A DNA stretch of 64,000 nt from Mariniblastus sp964414815 (GTDB lineage Bacteria > Planctomycetota > Planctomycetia > Pirellulales > Pirellulaceae), in contig CAYPXY010000005.1 in assembly GCA_964414815.1 (NCBI GenBank), positions 110,391-174,390 on the forward strand, in the 5' to 3' direction. Positions 42,488 through 51,468 of this stretch are shown in pieces. Each line of letters begins with the position of its first letter. The first letter of the stretch is position 1. Both the position numbers and the translations under genes were made by a program. Below the pieces are notes generated by a model. It was not told where the DNA came from. It was given only the letters and a program-made list of their open reading frames with translations, and made no database searches.

Positions 42488-42700
42488 GGAGTGCGGGGAT
42501 GCCAATCACCGCTATGGATTTTTGGTTTACAAGGACTTGCTACCATTGGGAAAAGATGCTTTCCCTCAATACGGTTGACGTGGTCAACTTTTTCGCAGGA
42601 CATTATCGGGCTGGTTTAAAATGCTGAACCATAGAACCATAGCGGTGAATCTTCACCGCACTCCATAAATCCATAGCGGTGAATCTTCACCGCACTCCAT
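42488..42700. repeat. Family E short palindromic repeats (two direct, one inverted)
   Basis: Two identical 30-bp units lie at 42637-42666 and 42671-42700, each CCATAGCGGTGAATC followed by TTCACCGCACTCCAT, with an 8-bp hairpin GCGGTGAA/TTCACCGC. An inverted, diverged unit lies at 42488-42517. Between them (42518-42636) I see nothing. A partial unit (CTATGGAGTGCGG) occurs at about 61848 next to repeat A4. Confidence 0.8.
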
Positions 42701-42714
42701 GAAACCATATTGCG

Positions 42715-43521
42715 CTAGGACGAACTTCGCAAACCTTTTTCGCGCAGGATCCCGTCGGCCCAGGCTGCGATTTCTGGAGGAAGAAAACGTGGGGAATAGT
42801 GGTAGTCGATCAAGTAACTGTAACGGCCCCGTTCATAGCTGAGGTCGAGCGCGGCCTGCAAATCGAGTACGGCGTCGGTGTCTCCCGGTCGCAATGGAAT
42901 CGTTATTTTGGGAAGCCGTTGTTGCCAGCCAATCGGAATCGCCCGAGCTTCACTGTTTTGGCTGGCCCGCCAAATACAGACTCCGTAAGGATGATCTTCG
43001 TATCGCCCAAAATGATGCGCCGCAACACGGAAGATCCGTTCACCCCGACTGATCAAATCGACTTCGACCAGATTCACCCCGCCTTCCTGATAGACCTGCT
43101 GTTTCCGCAAGTAGGCCGCCCGAGCACGAAGATCATCCTTGTTGGTGAAACTGAACAGCTCCAGCACGGAAATCAAAGCTCCCGATGAATCGACAATCTG
43201 CAACGTTCGATCTACAGGATTATCCAGAAAAACCAGCTTTCCCTGTTCCACCGCGACTCCACCGTCTTCTGTGTGGGACCATGTCGGCGGTGAAGCAAAA
43301 TCGCTCTCTTTAACCGATAAATCCGGCCCGATGCGAGGTGGAAAATCGTCACGATAGTTTTCGACGGTAAGCTGTTCTTCGGTCAGAGCCGCGAGACCGG
43401 GCGGAAGTTGTTCATTCAATTGATCTCGCGCGTAGGTCAGGAAACTTGCATGAACCGAATGCCAGTGGTCTTCAAGCCAGGGATTCATGCCTGGAAACGG
43501 ATTCGTAAGGAGTCTTGCCAT
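42715..43521 (-). CDS. DUF4058 family protein
   Basis: 268 residues from the ATG at 43521; a GTG at 43542 also opens the frame. The N-terminus NPFPGMNPWLEDHWHSVH is the DUF4058 signature, followed by PPRIGPDLSV and LVFLDNPVDRTLQIVD, VLELFSFTNKDDLRARAAYLRKQ with a restriction-enzyme-like Glu/Lys pattern (VLELFS, then EVDLI), and PLRPGDTDAVLDLQAAL. The family is common in planctomycetes and cyanobacteria and is of unknown function; the fold may relate to PD-(D/E)XK nucleases. It diverges from the FGE gene with repeat A2 in between. Confidence 0.9.
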   Translation of the reverse strand: MARLLTNPFPGMNPWLEDHWHSVHASFLTYARDQLNEQLPPGLAALTEEQLTVENYRDDFPPRIGPDLSVKESDFASPPTWSHTEDGGVAVEQGKLVFLDNPVDRTLQIVDSSGALISVLELFSFTNKDDLRARAAYLRKQQVYQEGGVNLVEVDLISRGERIFRVAAHHFGRYEDHPYGVCIWRASQNSEARAIPIGWQQRLPKITIPLRPGDTDAVLDLQAALDLSYERGRYSYLIDYHYSPRFLPPEIAAWADGILREKGLRSSS

Positions 43522-43560
43522 CCTTCCAGTATAGGTCAGCACCGCAATTCGAGCAAACTT

Positions 43561-43860
43561 GTTCCGGGAGCGAATAAACGTTTAGCCGCAAGCCGTCGGG
43601 GGTTGCCGCCAATAAAATACGCCACACCGAAATCGCCCTATCGGCAACCCCCAAAGGCGCGCGGTGCGTCGGATTGCAGGTGTATTATTGGCAGGCAGGT
43701 TGAATACGGAGGCTGTACCCTGCCGTCGCGCCTGCGCCGACCATTTCTCAATCTTTCAGCTTCCACCAAGAGTCGATCTACTTTCTATGATAGTCACGAA
43801 CGGAATGGCGGTCGGCTTCGGCTTGCGGCTAAACAGCTTATCACTCCGGAACGGTTACCC
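43561..43860 (+). repeat. Family A structured repeat, copy 2
   Basis: Core 43580-43834 (255 bp) with the same 16-bp terminal inverted repeat and the 11-bp internal stem GGGGGTTGCCG/CGGCAACCCCC as copy 1. Outer arms are GTTCCGGGA (43561) and CCGGAACGGTTACCC (43846-43860). It lies 59 bp upstream of the DUF4058 start and 148 bp upstream of the FGE start, filling the 460-bp divergent gap almost alone. Confidence 0.92.
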
Positions 43861-43981
43861 TATCTACAATGACTTTTGAGACTTCTCCTCTCGTCTGGCG
43901 ACCCCTGAAATGAGCGAATGCTTGACAGGTGACATTGGCTGTTCTACAAAAATGTTCTCATTTCATCCCTGGAACTGCCGC

Positions 43982-45076
43982 ATGGGTCGACAAATGGTAA
44001 CGATCTTCTGGTTCACCCTCTCTTCCGCTCTGTTCACTGCAACGTTAGTGGCTCAACCGGCCGCAGTGGATAGCCCGCAGCCACTCCGAAATGCTACGTC
44101 AAACAAAGTGACCGACGATGGCATGGTGTGGATTCCCGGCGGCCAGTTCATGATGGGGACGGATGATCCGAGCTCGTTCCCCAATGAACGCCCCGCTCAT
44201 CAGGTACAAGTCGATGGATTCTGGATCGACGCGACCGCAGTGACCAATGCTCAGTTTCGCCAATTCGTCGAAGCCACCGGCTATGTGACCACGGCAGAAC
44301 GCCCCCTGGACTGGGAGGAGCTCAAGAAACAAGTGCCGCCCAATACGCCGAAGCCACCCGACGAGCAATTTCAACCTGGCTCTCTGGTTTTCACGCCTTC
44401 GAACGGTCCAGTGGACTTGCGCAACATGTCGAATTGGTGGACGTGGACGACGGGCGCGAGCTGGCAGCATCCTGAAGGCCCCACAAGTTCCCTGGAAGGC
44501 AAAGACGACTGGCCGGTCGTTCATGTCAGTTTCGACGACGCCACGGCTTATGCGAAATGGGCCGGCAAACGGCTGCCCACCGAAGCCGAATGGGAGTTCG
44601 CGTCTCGGGGTGGCACGACCACGCGTTACTACTGGGGAGACGATTTGCAGGTCGATGGCAAGTACATGGCCAACACGTTTACCGGAAAATTTCCGTACCG
44701 CGACACGGCCGAAGATGGCTACGCCGGTGTGTCACCGGTGAAGGCGTTCCCGCCGAATGATTATGGTCTCTACGGCATGGCAGGCAATGTCTGGCAATGG
44801 ACAGCCGATTTATACCGCGACGATATTCACGTTCGGATGAGTGAGGCTTCCAAGGGTGGTTGTACGATCAATCCGACGGGGCCAACCGATTCGTCCAATC
44901 CGACCCGACCGGTTCCTGAATCCCCCGAACATGTGATCAAGGGCGGTTCCTATCTGTGCAACCCCAGCTACTGCGAAAGCTACCGACCGACGGCTCGTCG
45001 CGGGATGCCGCCCGACACAGGAACGCAGCACCTCGGATTTCGATGCGTAAAAGATGCAGCTCCGCCGGCGCAGTGA
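43982..45076 (+). CDS. Formylglycine-generating enzyme (sulfatase activator), exported form
   Basis: 364 residues from the ATG at 43982, chosen because a signal peptide follows directly (MVTIFWFTLSSALFTATLVAQ); an upstream start at 43910 is possible. The FGE/SUMF1 domain spans about 45-360: GMVWIPGGQFMMGTDD, VTNAQFRQFVEATGY, WPVVHVSFDDATAYAKWAGKRLPTE (pattern), GMAGNVWQW and the ending GGSYLCNPSYC, then LGFRC. The two cysteines in LCNPSYC correspond to the copper-binding pair of active FGE, which many planctomycete FGE-like paralogues lack. It therefore probably converts a sulfatase cysteine to formylglycine. No sulfatase gene is within the window. Confidence 0.92.
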   Translation: MGRQMVTIFWFTLSSALFTATLVAQPAAVDSPQPLRNATSNKVTDDGMVWIPGGQFMMGTDDPSSFPNERPAHQVQVDGFWIDATAVTNAQFRQFVEATGYVTTAERPLDWEELKKQVPPNTPKPPDEQFQPGSLVFTPSNGPVDLRNMSNWWTWTTGASWQHPEGPTSSLEGKDDWPVVHVSFDDATAYAKWAGKRLPTEAEWEFASRGGTTTRYYWGDDLQVDGKYMANTFTGKFPYRDTAEDGYAGVSPVKAFPPNDYGLYGMAGNVWQWTADLYRDDIHVRMSEASKGGCTINPTGPTDSSNPTRPVPESPEHVIKGGSYLCNPSYCESYRPTARRGMPPDTGTQHLGFRCVKDAAPPAQ

Positions 45077-45154
45077 CCGCCAGCTTGCCATCGAAAACAA
45101 TCACGCCTCCCCCACGCCTATTCCGAATACCGCAAGCTTAAGACCCAAACGCCT

Positions 45155-45175
45155 CCCCCGGACCTGTTCCGGGGG
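45155..45175. terminator. Strong GC hairpin between convergent genes
   Basis: CCCCCGGA and TCCGGGGG pair over 8 bp with a 5-nt loop. It sits in the 160-bp gap between the convergent FGE and 45237 genes. No T-run follows, so a terminator role is tentative. Confidence 0.4.
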
Positions 45176-45236
45176 GACGATGACTCATTGGCTACGGCTC
45201 CGCGTATCCATGTTGATTCAAGTTCTGGAACAATCG

Positions 45237-46523
45237 TCACTTCCGAGCTTTATTCCATCGTGCAACACGCTCCCCTTCCAGATCGTAAGGCTCGCCGAAC
45301 TTTTCGACAAAATTTTGTTTCGCATCGCCCGGCAGCAAGCGGTGTACTTTCGAGCAATATTCATCCCGCACCTTTTGCATTGCTTCGTGAAATTCATCGC
45401 GAATCGATTCTACGGACCGCTTCAAGTGGTGCTTCTCCGATTCATCCATCCCGCCCTGAATTTCCAACCACCCAACTACAACACCGAATTCATCGCCAAA
45501 TCTGGATTCATACATCTGCCGATCGAATTTAGCCATTCGTTCGATCAGCCCAACCTGATGAGGCAGCAGTACCTCGCGAGAAATTTCGTCTGCCAACTCA
45601 GCCTCTGCTTCTTCTTCTGCCTTGAGTCGACTCCTGATTTCTGCCTTCTTATCTTCCAGCTTTCCATCACCGATTGAAAGTATGATTCTCGCATATTCCG
45701 GATCGACATAATCATCTGGGTTTCGACGATTGCGAGACCGCGTGCGCCGCTCTGTAATCTCAGCGATTTGGTACTCCGTCAACTCCAACCCTTCCTCTGT
45801 GCAACTGATAGTGAATCTCTGTTTCCTGGATTTCTCATATTCATCAAACTGCTCAAGCCTCCACCCCAATACGACTCCTGGACGCCCCTTGATGGATGCA
45901 CCGTCAATACGATCCCAAATGTGATACCATTCGAGAAAGGCATCAAGCTTGTCAATATTTACTTCAGAATTGGTGGCCTTCCCGATAGAATCGCGAAGCA
46001 TTGAAACTCGTTGCTCGCCATACGCCGTTGTTAACTCCAAAATTTCCTTCCCCAGTTCAGATTTCTTCTCTGCATCCAAGCCTATTTCATCAGCCACGAA
46101 AAGTGGAAACTGAAAACTGAGGCATCTGGCTCCATGCATCGCACTCCGCTGACGTTCAAGTTTTGAAAGCACCTGTATCTGAAATGGTAACAGGCCTTCT
46201 CGAATCATATCGGCAACTTCTTTTTGGTAGGCTTCCGTAATCAATTTTCGATGCTTGGCGTCGACACCCTCGGCATTGAGATCCTCAATCGTTTCAGTCC
46301 AGCGTTTTCGTATTTCGACCGTTAACTGGGCTAATTTTTCATGTTGAAAATCTGCCGGATCAAAATGCTTGGAAAAATACTCCACTTCAAAAGAGTCGTT
46401 CAAAAACAACCGTACCAACGAAGACATCTCCCGTTCATCCTGAGCAACGGGCTGGTTCGATGACGAACCCTGCTGGTATGAAATCAAAGTTACCAACAGG
46501 AAAAGACTCTTCGATGGGAACAT
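45237..46523 (-). CDS. Secreted helical protein of unknown function
   Basis: 428 residues. A short hydrophobic signal (MFPSKSLFLLVTLISYQQG) precedes an almost wholly helical, charged protein rich in Glu, Arg and Lys. Two related halves can be seen: LLPFQIQVLSKLERQRSAM (about 110) and VLLPHQVGLIERMAKFDRQM (about 335), each preceded by a helix of the LTVEIRKRW or LADEISREV type. That pattern recurs in exported planctomycete proteins that count or sense through LxxxQxxxLxxI helices; I cannot name a family. Codon use is normal. It converges with the FGE gene and follows the sensor kinase region in the same direction. Confidence 0.75.
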   Translation of the reverse strand: MFPSKSLFLLVTLISYQQGSSSNQPVAQDEREMSSLVRLFLNDSFEVEYFSKHFDPADFQHEKLAQLTVEIRKRWTETIEDLNAEGVDAKHRKLITEAYQKEVADMIREGLLPFQIQVLSKLERQRSAMHGARCLSFQFPLFVADEIGLDAEKKSELGKEILELTTAYGEQRVSMLRDSIGKATNSEVNIDKLDAFLEWYHIWDRIDGASIKGRPGVVLGWRLEQFDEYEKSRKQRFTISCTEEGLELTEYQIAEITERRTRSRNRRNPDDYVDPEYARIILSIGDGKLEDKKAEIRSRLKAEEEAEAELADEISREVLLPHQVGLIERMAKFDRQMYESRFGDEFGVVVGWLEIQGGMDESEKHHLKRSVESIRDEFHEAMQKVRDEYCSKVHRLLPGDAKQNFVEKFGEPYDLEGERVARWNKARK

Positions 46524-46575
46524 TCTTCTAATCTTTCTCTTTTGCTCATTGTAGCCGGTCAGTCATCGCCCCACC

Positions 46576-46661
46576 GACACAGGGTCGGGTGGTAGCGAAA
46601 TCGAAGTTTGCGGCATTTGACACTGGGGCAGGTGGTGGCGAAGCTTAGACTTGCGGGTGTT
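46576..46661 (+). repeat. Tandem pair of a 43-bp unit
   Basis: Units 46576-46618 and 46619-46661 both begin GACAC and continue with GGTGGT and GCGAA blocks and TTGCGG near the end, with about two thirds of positions shared. They lie directly left of family B copy 2. Confidence 0.6.
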
Positions 46662-46678
46662 CGGCTTTGACCCGGTCG

Positions 46679-46756
46679 TGATGCCGGAACTGCGGTCGCG
46701 GTTGTAAACACTGCGGTATGGTGACTTCTATTCCCGCGACCTTGTTCCGGCCTACT
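46679..46756. repeat. Family B repeat, right half (copy 2)
   Basis: GATGCCGGAACTGCGGTCGC, then CCGCGACCTTGTTCCGGCC, match 3719-3797. The left terminal arm is missing, so the element is truncated. It ends 3 bp before the complement of the sensor kinase stop codon. Confidence 0.8.
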
Positions 46757-46759
46757 AAA

Positions 46760-48643
46760 TTACTTCGCCTTTAGTTTCAACTCCAACCTTCCGGCTTTGG
46801 CTAACTGATCGAGTGACTCGGAGACTTCGGAATCGATCTTCGGCACAAACGTCAGGCTCCAGGGCAATCGCACCGTGAACGCGCTTCCTTCGCCCAATTC
46901 GCTTCGTAACGTAATGTCACCGCCCAGCAAAATACACAACTCTTTGACGATCGACAGGCCAAGTCCCGTTCCTGAAACTTCTCGCGTCAGCGCGTCCGAC
47001 CCCAGAACGGATGCCCCTTGTCGAAATTTTTCGAACACGATCTGACGGTCTGCCTTGGCAATCCCGACGCCCGTGTCAGCGACTTCAATCACCAACTCTC
47101 CGAGCGAACTGGAACTCACGTTGATGCTGATCCGTCCACCTTCTGGAGTAAACTTGACGGCGTTGGACAGCAAGTTGGTCAAAATCTGCCGTACCTTCAT
47201 TTTATCCTGATACACGGGCCGCAAATCTTCCGGGCAACAGGCGAGCACCGGTATCTGTTTCTTCTCCGCCAGCGGCCGGACCATTTCGCACAACTCTCGA
47301 ACCAGTTGATAGATCGAAAACTCCGTTGGATTGACCTCCATTTTTCCGGCTTCCAGTTTGGCCAGGTCAAGAATGTCGTTGATCAAATCCAGCAGCAACC
47401 GACCCTGCGACCGAATGTTGGACGCGAACCGAACATATTTTTGATCCAGCCCGTTGGCCGATTCCAGCAAGTCCGAAAAGCCGAGGATACTGTTGAGCGG
47501 TGTCCGCAGTTCATGGCTCATGTTCGCCAGAAAATCACTTTTGAGTTGATTCATCTCGTGCAATTTCAGGTTCAACTGGGCCAGTTCGTCCACCTTCAAA
47601 TCGAGATCCGTATTGGCGGTTTGCAACGCCGTCTGCGCATCCTGCAAGTGTCTCATCATTTTGTTGAACGAACGTCCAAGCTCCTCGAACTCATCGCCCG
47701 TCTCCAGCTCGGCTCGAATATCCAGTCGGCCCGTCCCGACCTGCTCGGTGACCTCTCTCAGGTGATCCAGCGGTTTGACAATCCAGTAACGCACAATCAA
47801 CCAGATCGCTGCGACCGCAAACACCGCGGTCACAATTCCCACCGTGATCAGAATCGCCTGGTTCCTCGTGATGGCAGCCTGAACATCCTCATTGTCAAGC
47901 GTGATGCGCAGGAACATCGGCGGAACCAACTGAAGCCGCTCCAGCTCCAGTCGTTTGAACTCTTCTGGCGGCGTGTTCAGGTCTTCCAAACGACTTTGAA
48001 TTTCATCGAACTCGGCGATCTTTGCCAAGTCGCCCCATTCGCGATTGGGTTCCGGGATATGACATCCGATGCAGGCGCCTTTTGAATTAAAAATCAATGG
48101 TGTGTAAAAAAGGTACTGGTTGTCGGTGTACCGTTCCTCGAAGACCATCGTATCAGGCTCGGCGGCAACATAAGGCTCGGCATCGGCTTCCACCGGATAA
48201 CGCTGTCGAATCTCCAGTTTGTTCTGCTCGTTTTGATCAGCCTTGGTACGTTCCACCAATCGCAACAATCGGGCAATCTCTTCCGGGTCCGAGGCAAGAA
48301 TCGGCTTCTTGATGCTGTGTCGTCCAATGTCGGCGTCGAGCACGATTTGCTCTGCCTTGTATTTCGTCGGCAAAGTCTGTTCTGCCAGTGACTCAAACAG
48401 AATTTTGGCGTTCTGGTTATCGTCCTGAAAGTTCTGGTCGGGAAGATGGATCTTGAGAATGTAAAGCAGCTTCAGATCGTTTGCCTTGTCGCGTGTGTTG
48501 AGCCGGATCAGCTCCTCCGTGTTCCAGTTGACCCACAGGAACGAACCGGTAATCAGAATCAACAGACAGATCCCGAACAGAATCCGGATTTTCCGCTCCA
48601 GACTCGATTCGCCAAAAACCCATTTGATTCCGCGGTACGACAT
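46760..48643 (-). CDS. Membrane sensor histidine kinase with CxxCH periplasmic domain
   Basis: 627 residues. A transmembrane helix (about 22-42, ILFGICLLILITGSFLWV) and a second one (about 270-292) bracket a periplasmic domain of the DUF3365/Tll0287 type that contains GACIGCHIPEPN, a c-type haem attachment motif. A HAMP domain follows (VKPLDHLREVTEQVGTGRLD), a coiled coil, then the kinase core: H-box NMSHELRTPLNSILGFSDLL, N-box LTNLLSNAVKF, G1 VADTGVGIAK and G2 GTGLGLSIVKELC. No response regulator gene is adjacent, so it is an orphan. Sensing of redox state or of gas by the haem is a reasonable inference from the CxxCH. Confidence 0.92.
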   Translation of the reverse strand: MSYRGIKWVFGESSLERKIRILFGICLLILITGSFLWVNWNTEELIRLNTRDKANDLKLLYILKIHLPDQNFQDDNQNAKILFESLAEQTLPTKYKAEQIVLDADIGRHSIKKPILASDPEEIARLLRLVERTKADQNEQNKLEIRQRYPVEADAEPYVAAEPDTMVFEERYTDNQYLFYTPLIFNSKGACIGCHIPEPNREWGDLAKIAEFDEIQSRLEDLNTPPEEFKRLELERLQLVPPMFLRITLDNEDVQAAITRNQAILITVGIVTAVFAVAAIWLIVRYWIVKPLDHLREVTEQVGTGRLDIRAELETGDEFEELGRSFNKMMRHLQDAQTALQTANTDLDLKVDELAQLNLKLHEMNQLKSDFLANMSHELRTPLNSILGFSDLLESANGLDQKYVRFASNIRSQGRLLLDLINDILDLAKLEAGKMEVNPTEFSIYQLVRELCEMVRPLAEKKQIPVLACCPEDLRPVYQDKMKVRQILTNLLSNAVKFTPEGGRISINVSSSSLGELVIEVADTGVGIAKADRQIVFEKFRQGASVLGSDALTREVSGTGLGLSIVKELCILLGGDITLRSELGEGSAFTVRLPWSLTFVPKIDSEVSESLDQLAKAGRLELKLKAK

Positions 48644-48714
48644 GCAATCAGGAATTATAAACAGACGCCAGAAGCGAAAACGTTGCTATGGTACACATAA
48701 CACAATATACTTGC

Positions 48715-48831
48715 TAAGGCGACCGTCAGGTAAAAGTTTACCCAAGCAGTATTGTGTTTCCCAGACGCTGGGTTGCGAGTCGCGGAGCGACTCGCCTACA
48801 CTATGGTACCTTTTTTTCTGCCGGTCGCCTA
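48715..48831. repeat. Palindromic repeat, family C copy 2
   Basis: Ends TAAGGCGACCG and CTGCCGGTCGCCTA; central palindrome GCGAGTCGC-GGA-GCGACTCGC. It matches 34074-34190 with scattered changes and no tandem end duplication. It lies upstream of the sensor kinase start (48643) and 38 bp before the small gene at 48869. Confidence 0.85.
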
Positions 48832-48868
48832 AATTCTCGCACTCCAAACCGTCTGATGGAAGGGTATT

Positions 48869-49111
48869 ATGGATCACGACAAATTATTCTGCGCGATGTC
48901 GTATGCATTGGCGATTTGTCGCGGAGCACTGACCGATGCACTTCAGGGAGAGCCGCTGGATCAAGAAAGGGTCAGAAAGATCCTTGACGGGACATCCGCT
49001 GACAATATTGCAAAAGCCGTAGGTGTCAGTCCGTTTGTGGTTGACTGGCGTAACGAACTATCTCAATCGGAACGAGAGCGGATTGAAAATGACTATCCGC
49101 GACACACTTGA
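48869..49111 (+). CDS. Small helical protein of unknown function
   Basis: 80 residues. GGAAGG lies about 8 bp before the ATG, a better ribosome site than most genes here have. The sequence is helical and charged, with FCAMSYALAICRGALTDAL, then a helix-turn-helix-like DQERVRKILDGTSADNIAKAVGVS. It converges with priA (8 bp between stops). Coding potential is plausible but I recognise no family. Confidence 0.55.
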   Translation: MDHDKLFCAMSYALAICRGALTDALQGEPLDQERVRKILDGTSADNIAKAVGVSPFVVDWRNELSQSERERIENDYPRHT

Positions 49112-49119
49112 ATGGGGCG

Positions 49120-51468
49120 CTACACCATCTCTTGCGGATCGATATCTACGATCCACTGAACTCCTTCGGTTTCCTGGATAAGGGTTTCGGCTCGGCGGAC
49201 GGTCGATTGAAGTTCTCCCTCGACCGTCGAACTCAACAGCAAATGGAATCGATAAAGCCCGCGTAACTTCTCGATCGGACAAGCCGCTGGGCCGAGTACT
49301 TTCACGCCGATTTGCAACCCCTTCGCTGCGGTCTCGACGGATTGGGCGATATGGTCCGCCATCTGATGGACCCGCGTAAGGGACTCGCCCCGCACAACGA
49401 TTCGCCCCAAAAATCCAAACGGAGGATAGTGGAACGACTGGCGATTGGGCAGCTCCCTTGCCGCAAACCCCTCATAGTCGTGGGTCAGCGCGGCCTGGAT
49501 CGCACCGTTTTCCGGATTGAATGTCTGCACCAGCACCCGGCCTCCCTTGCTGCCGCGACCGGTTCGGCCGGCCACCTGAGTAATCAAACCAAAGGTTCGT
49601 TCCGAAGATCGAAAGTCGGGTAAATGCAGTCCCGTATCCGCATTGATCACCCCCACCAGGGTCACGTTCGGGAAATCCAGCCCCTTGGCAATCATCTGCG
49701 TTCCCAGCAGGATCTTCGTTTGGCCATTTCGAAAATCGGTCAGTGCTTTTTCATGACTGCCGGGCTTCTGCATCGTGTCTGTATCCATTCGCGTGAATGG
49801 AATTTCCGGAAACATGGCTGCGACATGGCTTTCCAGCTTTTGCGTTCCCAAGCCTGAGAACCGAATCGCCACATTCCCGCATTTCGTACATTTCGAGATC
49901 GCCGGAGTCTGGTAGTCGCAGTAGTGACAGACGACTTTGTTGCCGACCTGATGATGCGTCAACGGGATCGAGCAATCGGGACAGTACTCAACATGCCCAC
50001 AATCGGGACACTGAATGCGTGTCGAAAACCCGCGTCGATTCAGCAGCAAGATCACCTGCCCCCCATCGGCCACCGCTGACAGAATCTCCTGTCGCAATTT
50101 CTGCGAGATCGGGCCGATCCGCTTTCCCTTTCCAAAATCGATCCGCATATCGATCGTCGCCACGTTTGGCAATGGAAGATTCAGGACACGGTTGTGCAGC
50201 ACCAGCTTTTGATATCGCCCCTCGATGGAACGCTGCCAGGTTTCCAGCGACGGAGTCGCCGAACCCAGGATCAGCGGAATCTTCTCGTCCCTGGCTCGCC
50301 ACTCGGCCACATCGCGCGCGTGGTAGCGAGGCGCCTTGTCCTGCTTGAACGAGCCATCGTGCTCCTCATCGAGCACGATCAATCCCAAATTCGGCGCCGG
50401 TGCAAAAATGGCACTGCGCGCACCGACAATCACTTGTACTCGTCCCGCCGCAATCTGTTGCCAGTGCCAGGCACGCTGAGCCGCCGACAGATGGGAATGC
50501 AGCACGGCCACGTTGTCGAATCGCGCGCGAAACCGCTGTCGGGTTTGAGGGGTCAAACTGATTTCGGGAACGAGAACAATGGCCTGCCGCCCGAACTCGA
50601 CCACTTTCTGAATCGCCCGGATGTAGACTTCCGTTTTCCCGCTACCCGTGATCCCGTGCATCAGAAACGTGCAGTGCGAATCCGACTCGATATGCTTCAC
50701 GACGGCATCGAGCGCGGATTGCTGCTCCGGATTGAGCGACAAATTGCCCGTTCGAGTCTCCGCCGCGATCTCGTGCGACTTTTGCTGAATCCGTTTCGGC
50801 GTCGCAACAATCAGGCCTTTTTTCCGCAGCGTTGAGATAGGAGCAATCGTACAGCCGACCGTTTCCGCCAGCTCGTTGATCGTGTAGTCCTGATTGCCCT
50901 GAGCAAGCGTGTTGAGAACATTTTTTTGAAGCTCGGAAAGCTTCAATGTTTCCAATTGGTCGATGACGCCTTCAGCCAGCGACAGAAACAACAGCTCACG
51001 AGTACCCGATTCCTGCCGAACGCCCGGCGGCACGATGGTTTCGATGACGGTCCCAAGTGGGCAGATATAGTAATCGCTGATCCAGCCAGCCAGCCGCAAC
51101 AGGCCCGGCGTAATCAACGGTTTGGAATCGACGACGGACAGAATCGGCTTGAGCTTGGCCGGATTGACGGTCGATGCCAGCGCATGAGACGGCCCGATCA
51201 GTTCGACGGCGTAACCCTGCATCAGGCGATTGCCACGCCCGAGCGGAACATTGACCCGCATTCCAGGCTGAAGTTTTGGTTCCAGCGGCGCAGGAATCGA
51301 ATAATCGTACGGACCAAACGGAGCAACCGAAAACGCAACGCGCACGGCCAACCAGTCGTCCTGGTCATCAAGCTGCCAGGGCTGCGGTTCCGTATTGAAT
51401 AGTGATCGTTGCTCGGACAAAGGAAGGGGTGCGGTTACAGTAATGGTTGGTAACCGCTCACGGGACAA
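49120..51468 (-). CDS. priA: Primosomal protein N' (replication restart helicase PriA)
   Basis: 782 residues from a TTG at 51468. The N-terminal 3'-DNA-binding domain (FSVAPFGPYDYSIP) is followed by the helicase: Walker A HGITGSGKTE, DEEH box VLDEEHDGSFKQ, and the C-terminal motifs AGRTGRGSKGGRVLVQ. The zinc-binding region has eight cysteines in four pairs (CPDC, CPDC, CHYC, CKC-type CTKC). PriA reloads the replisome at stalled forks. No ATG lies before the conserved region, and the first eight codons lie in the outer arm of repeat A3, so the true start may be an internal GTG such as that in AVRVAFS. The start is unsure. Confidence 0.95.
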   Translation of the reverse strand: MSRERLPTITVTAPLPLSEQRSLFNTEPQPWQLDDQDDWLAVRVAFSVAPFGPYDYSIPAPLEPKLQPGMRVNVPLGRGNRLMQGYAVELIGPSHALASTVNPAKLKPILSVVDSKPLITPGLLRLAGWISDYYICPLGTVIETIVPPGVRQESGTRELLFLSLAEGVIDQLETLKLSELQKNVLNTLAQGNQDYTINELAETVGCTIAPISTLRKKGLIVATPKRIQQKSHEIAAETRTGNLSLNPEQQSALDAVVKHIESDSHCTFLMHGITGSGKTEVYIRAIQKVVEFGRQAIVLVPEISLTPQTRQRFRARFDNVAVLHSHLSAAQRAWHWQQIAAGRVQVIVGARSAIFAPAPNLGLIVLDEEHDGSFKQDKAPRYHARDVAEWRARDEKIPLILGSATPSLETWQRSIEGRYQKLVLHNRVLNLPLPNVATIDMRIDFGKGKRIGPISQKLRQEILSAVADGGQVILLLNRRGFSTRIQCPDCGHVEYCPDCSIPLTHHQVGNKVVCHYCDYQTPAISKCTKCGNVAIRFSGLGTQKLESHVAAMFPEIPFTRMDTDTMQKPGSHEKALTDFRNGQTKILLGTQMIAKGLDFPNVTLVGVINADTGLHLPDFRSSERTFGLITQVAGRTGRGSKGGRVLVQTFNPENGAIQAALTHDYEGFAARELPNRQSFHYPPFGFLGRIVVRGESLTRVHQMADHIAQSVETAAKGLQIGVKVLGPAACPIEKLRGLYRFHLLLSSTVEGELQSTVRRAETLIQETEGVQWIVDIDPQEMV

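Noticed and set aside
42637..42700. Two identical 30-bp repeats as a CRISPR array
   Set aside because: Only 4 bp separate them, there is no spacer-sized gap and no cas gene.
47018..48085. 355-residue open frame on the plus strand
   Set aside because: Opposite the sensor kinase core; His/Gln/Arg-rich shadow.
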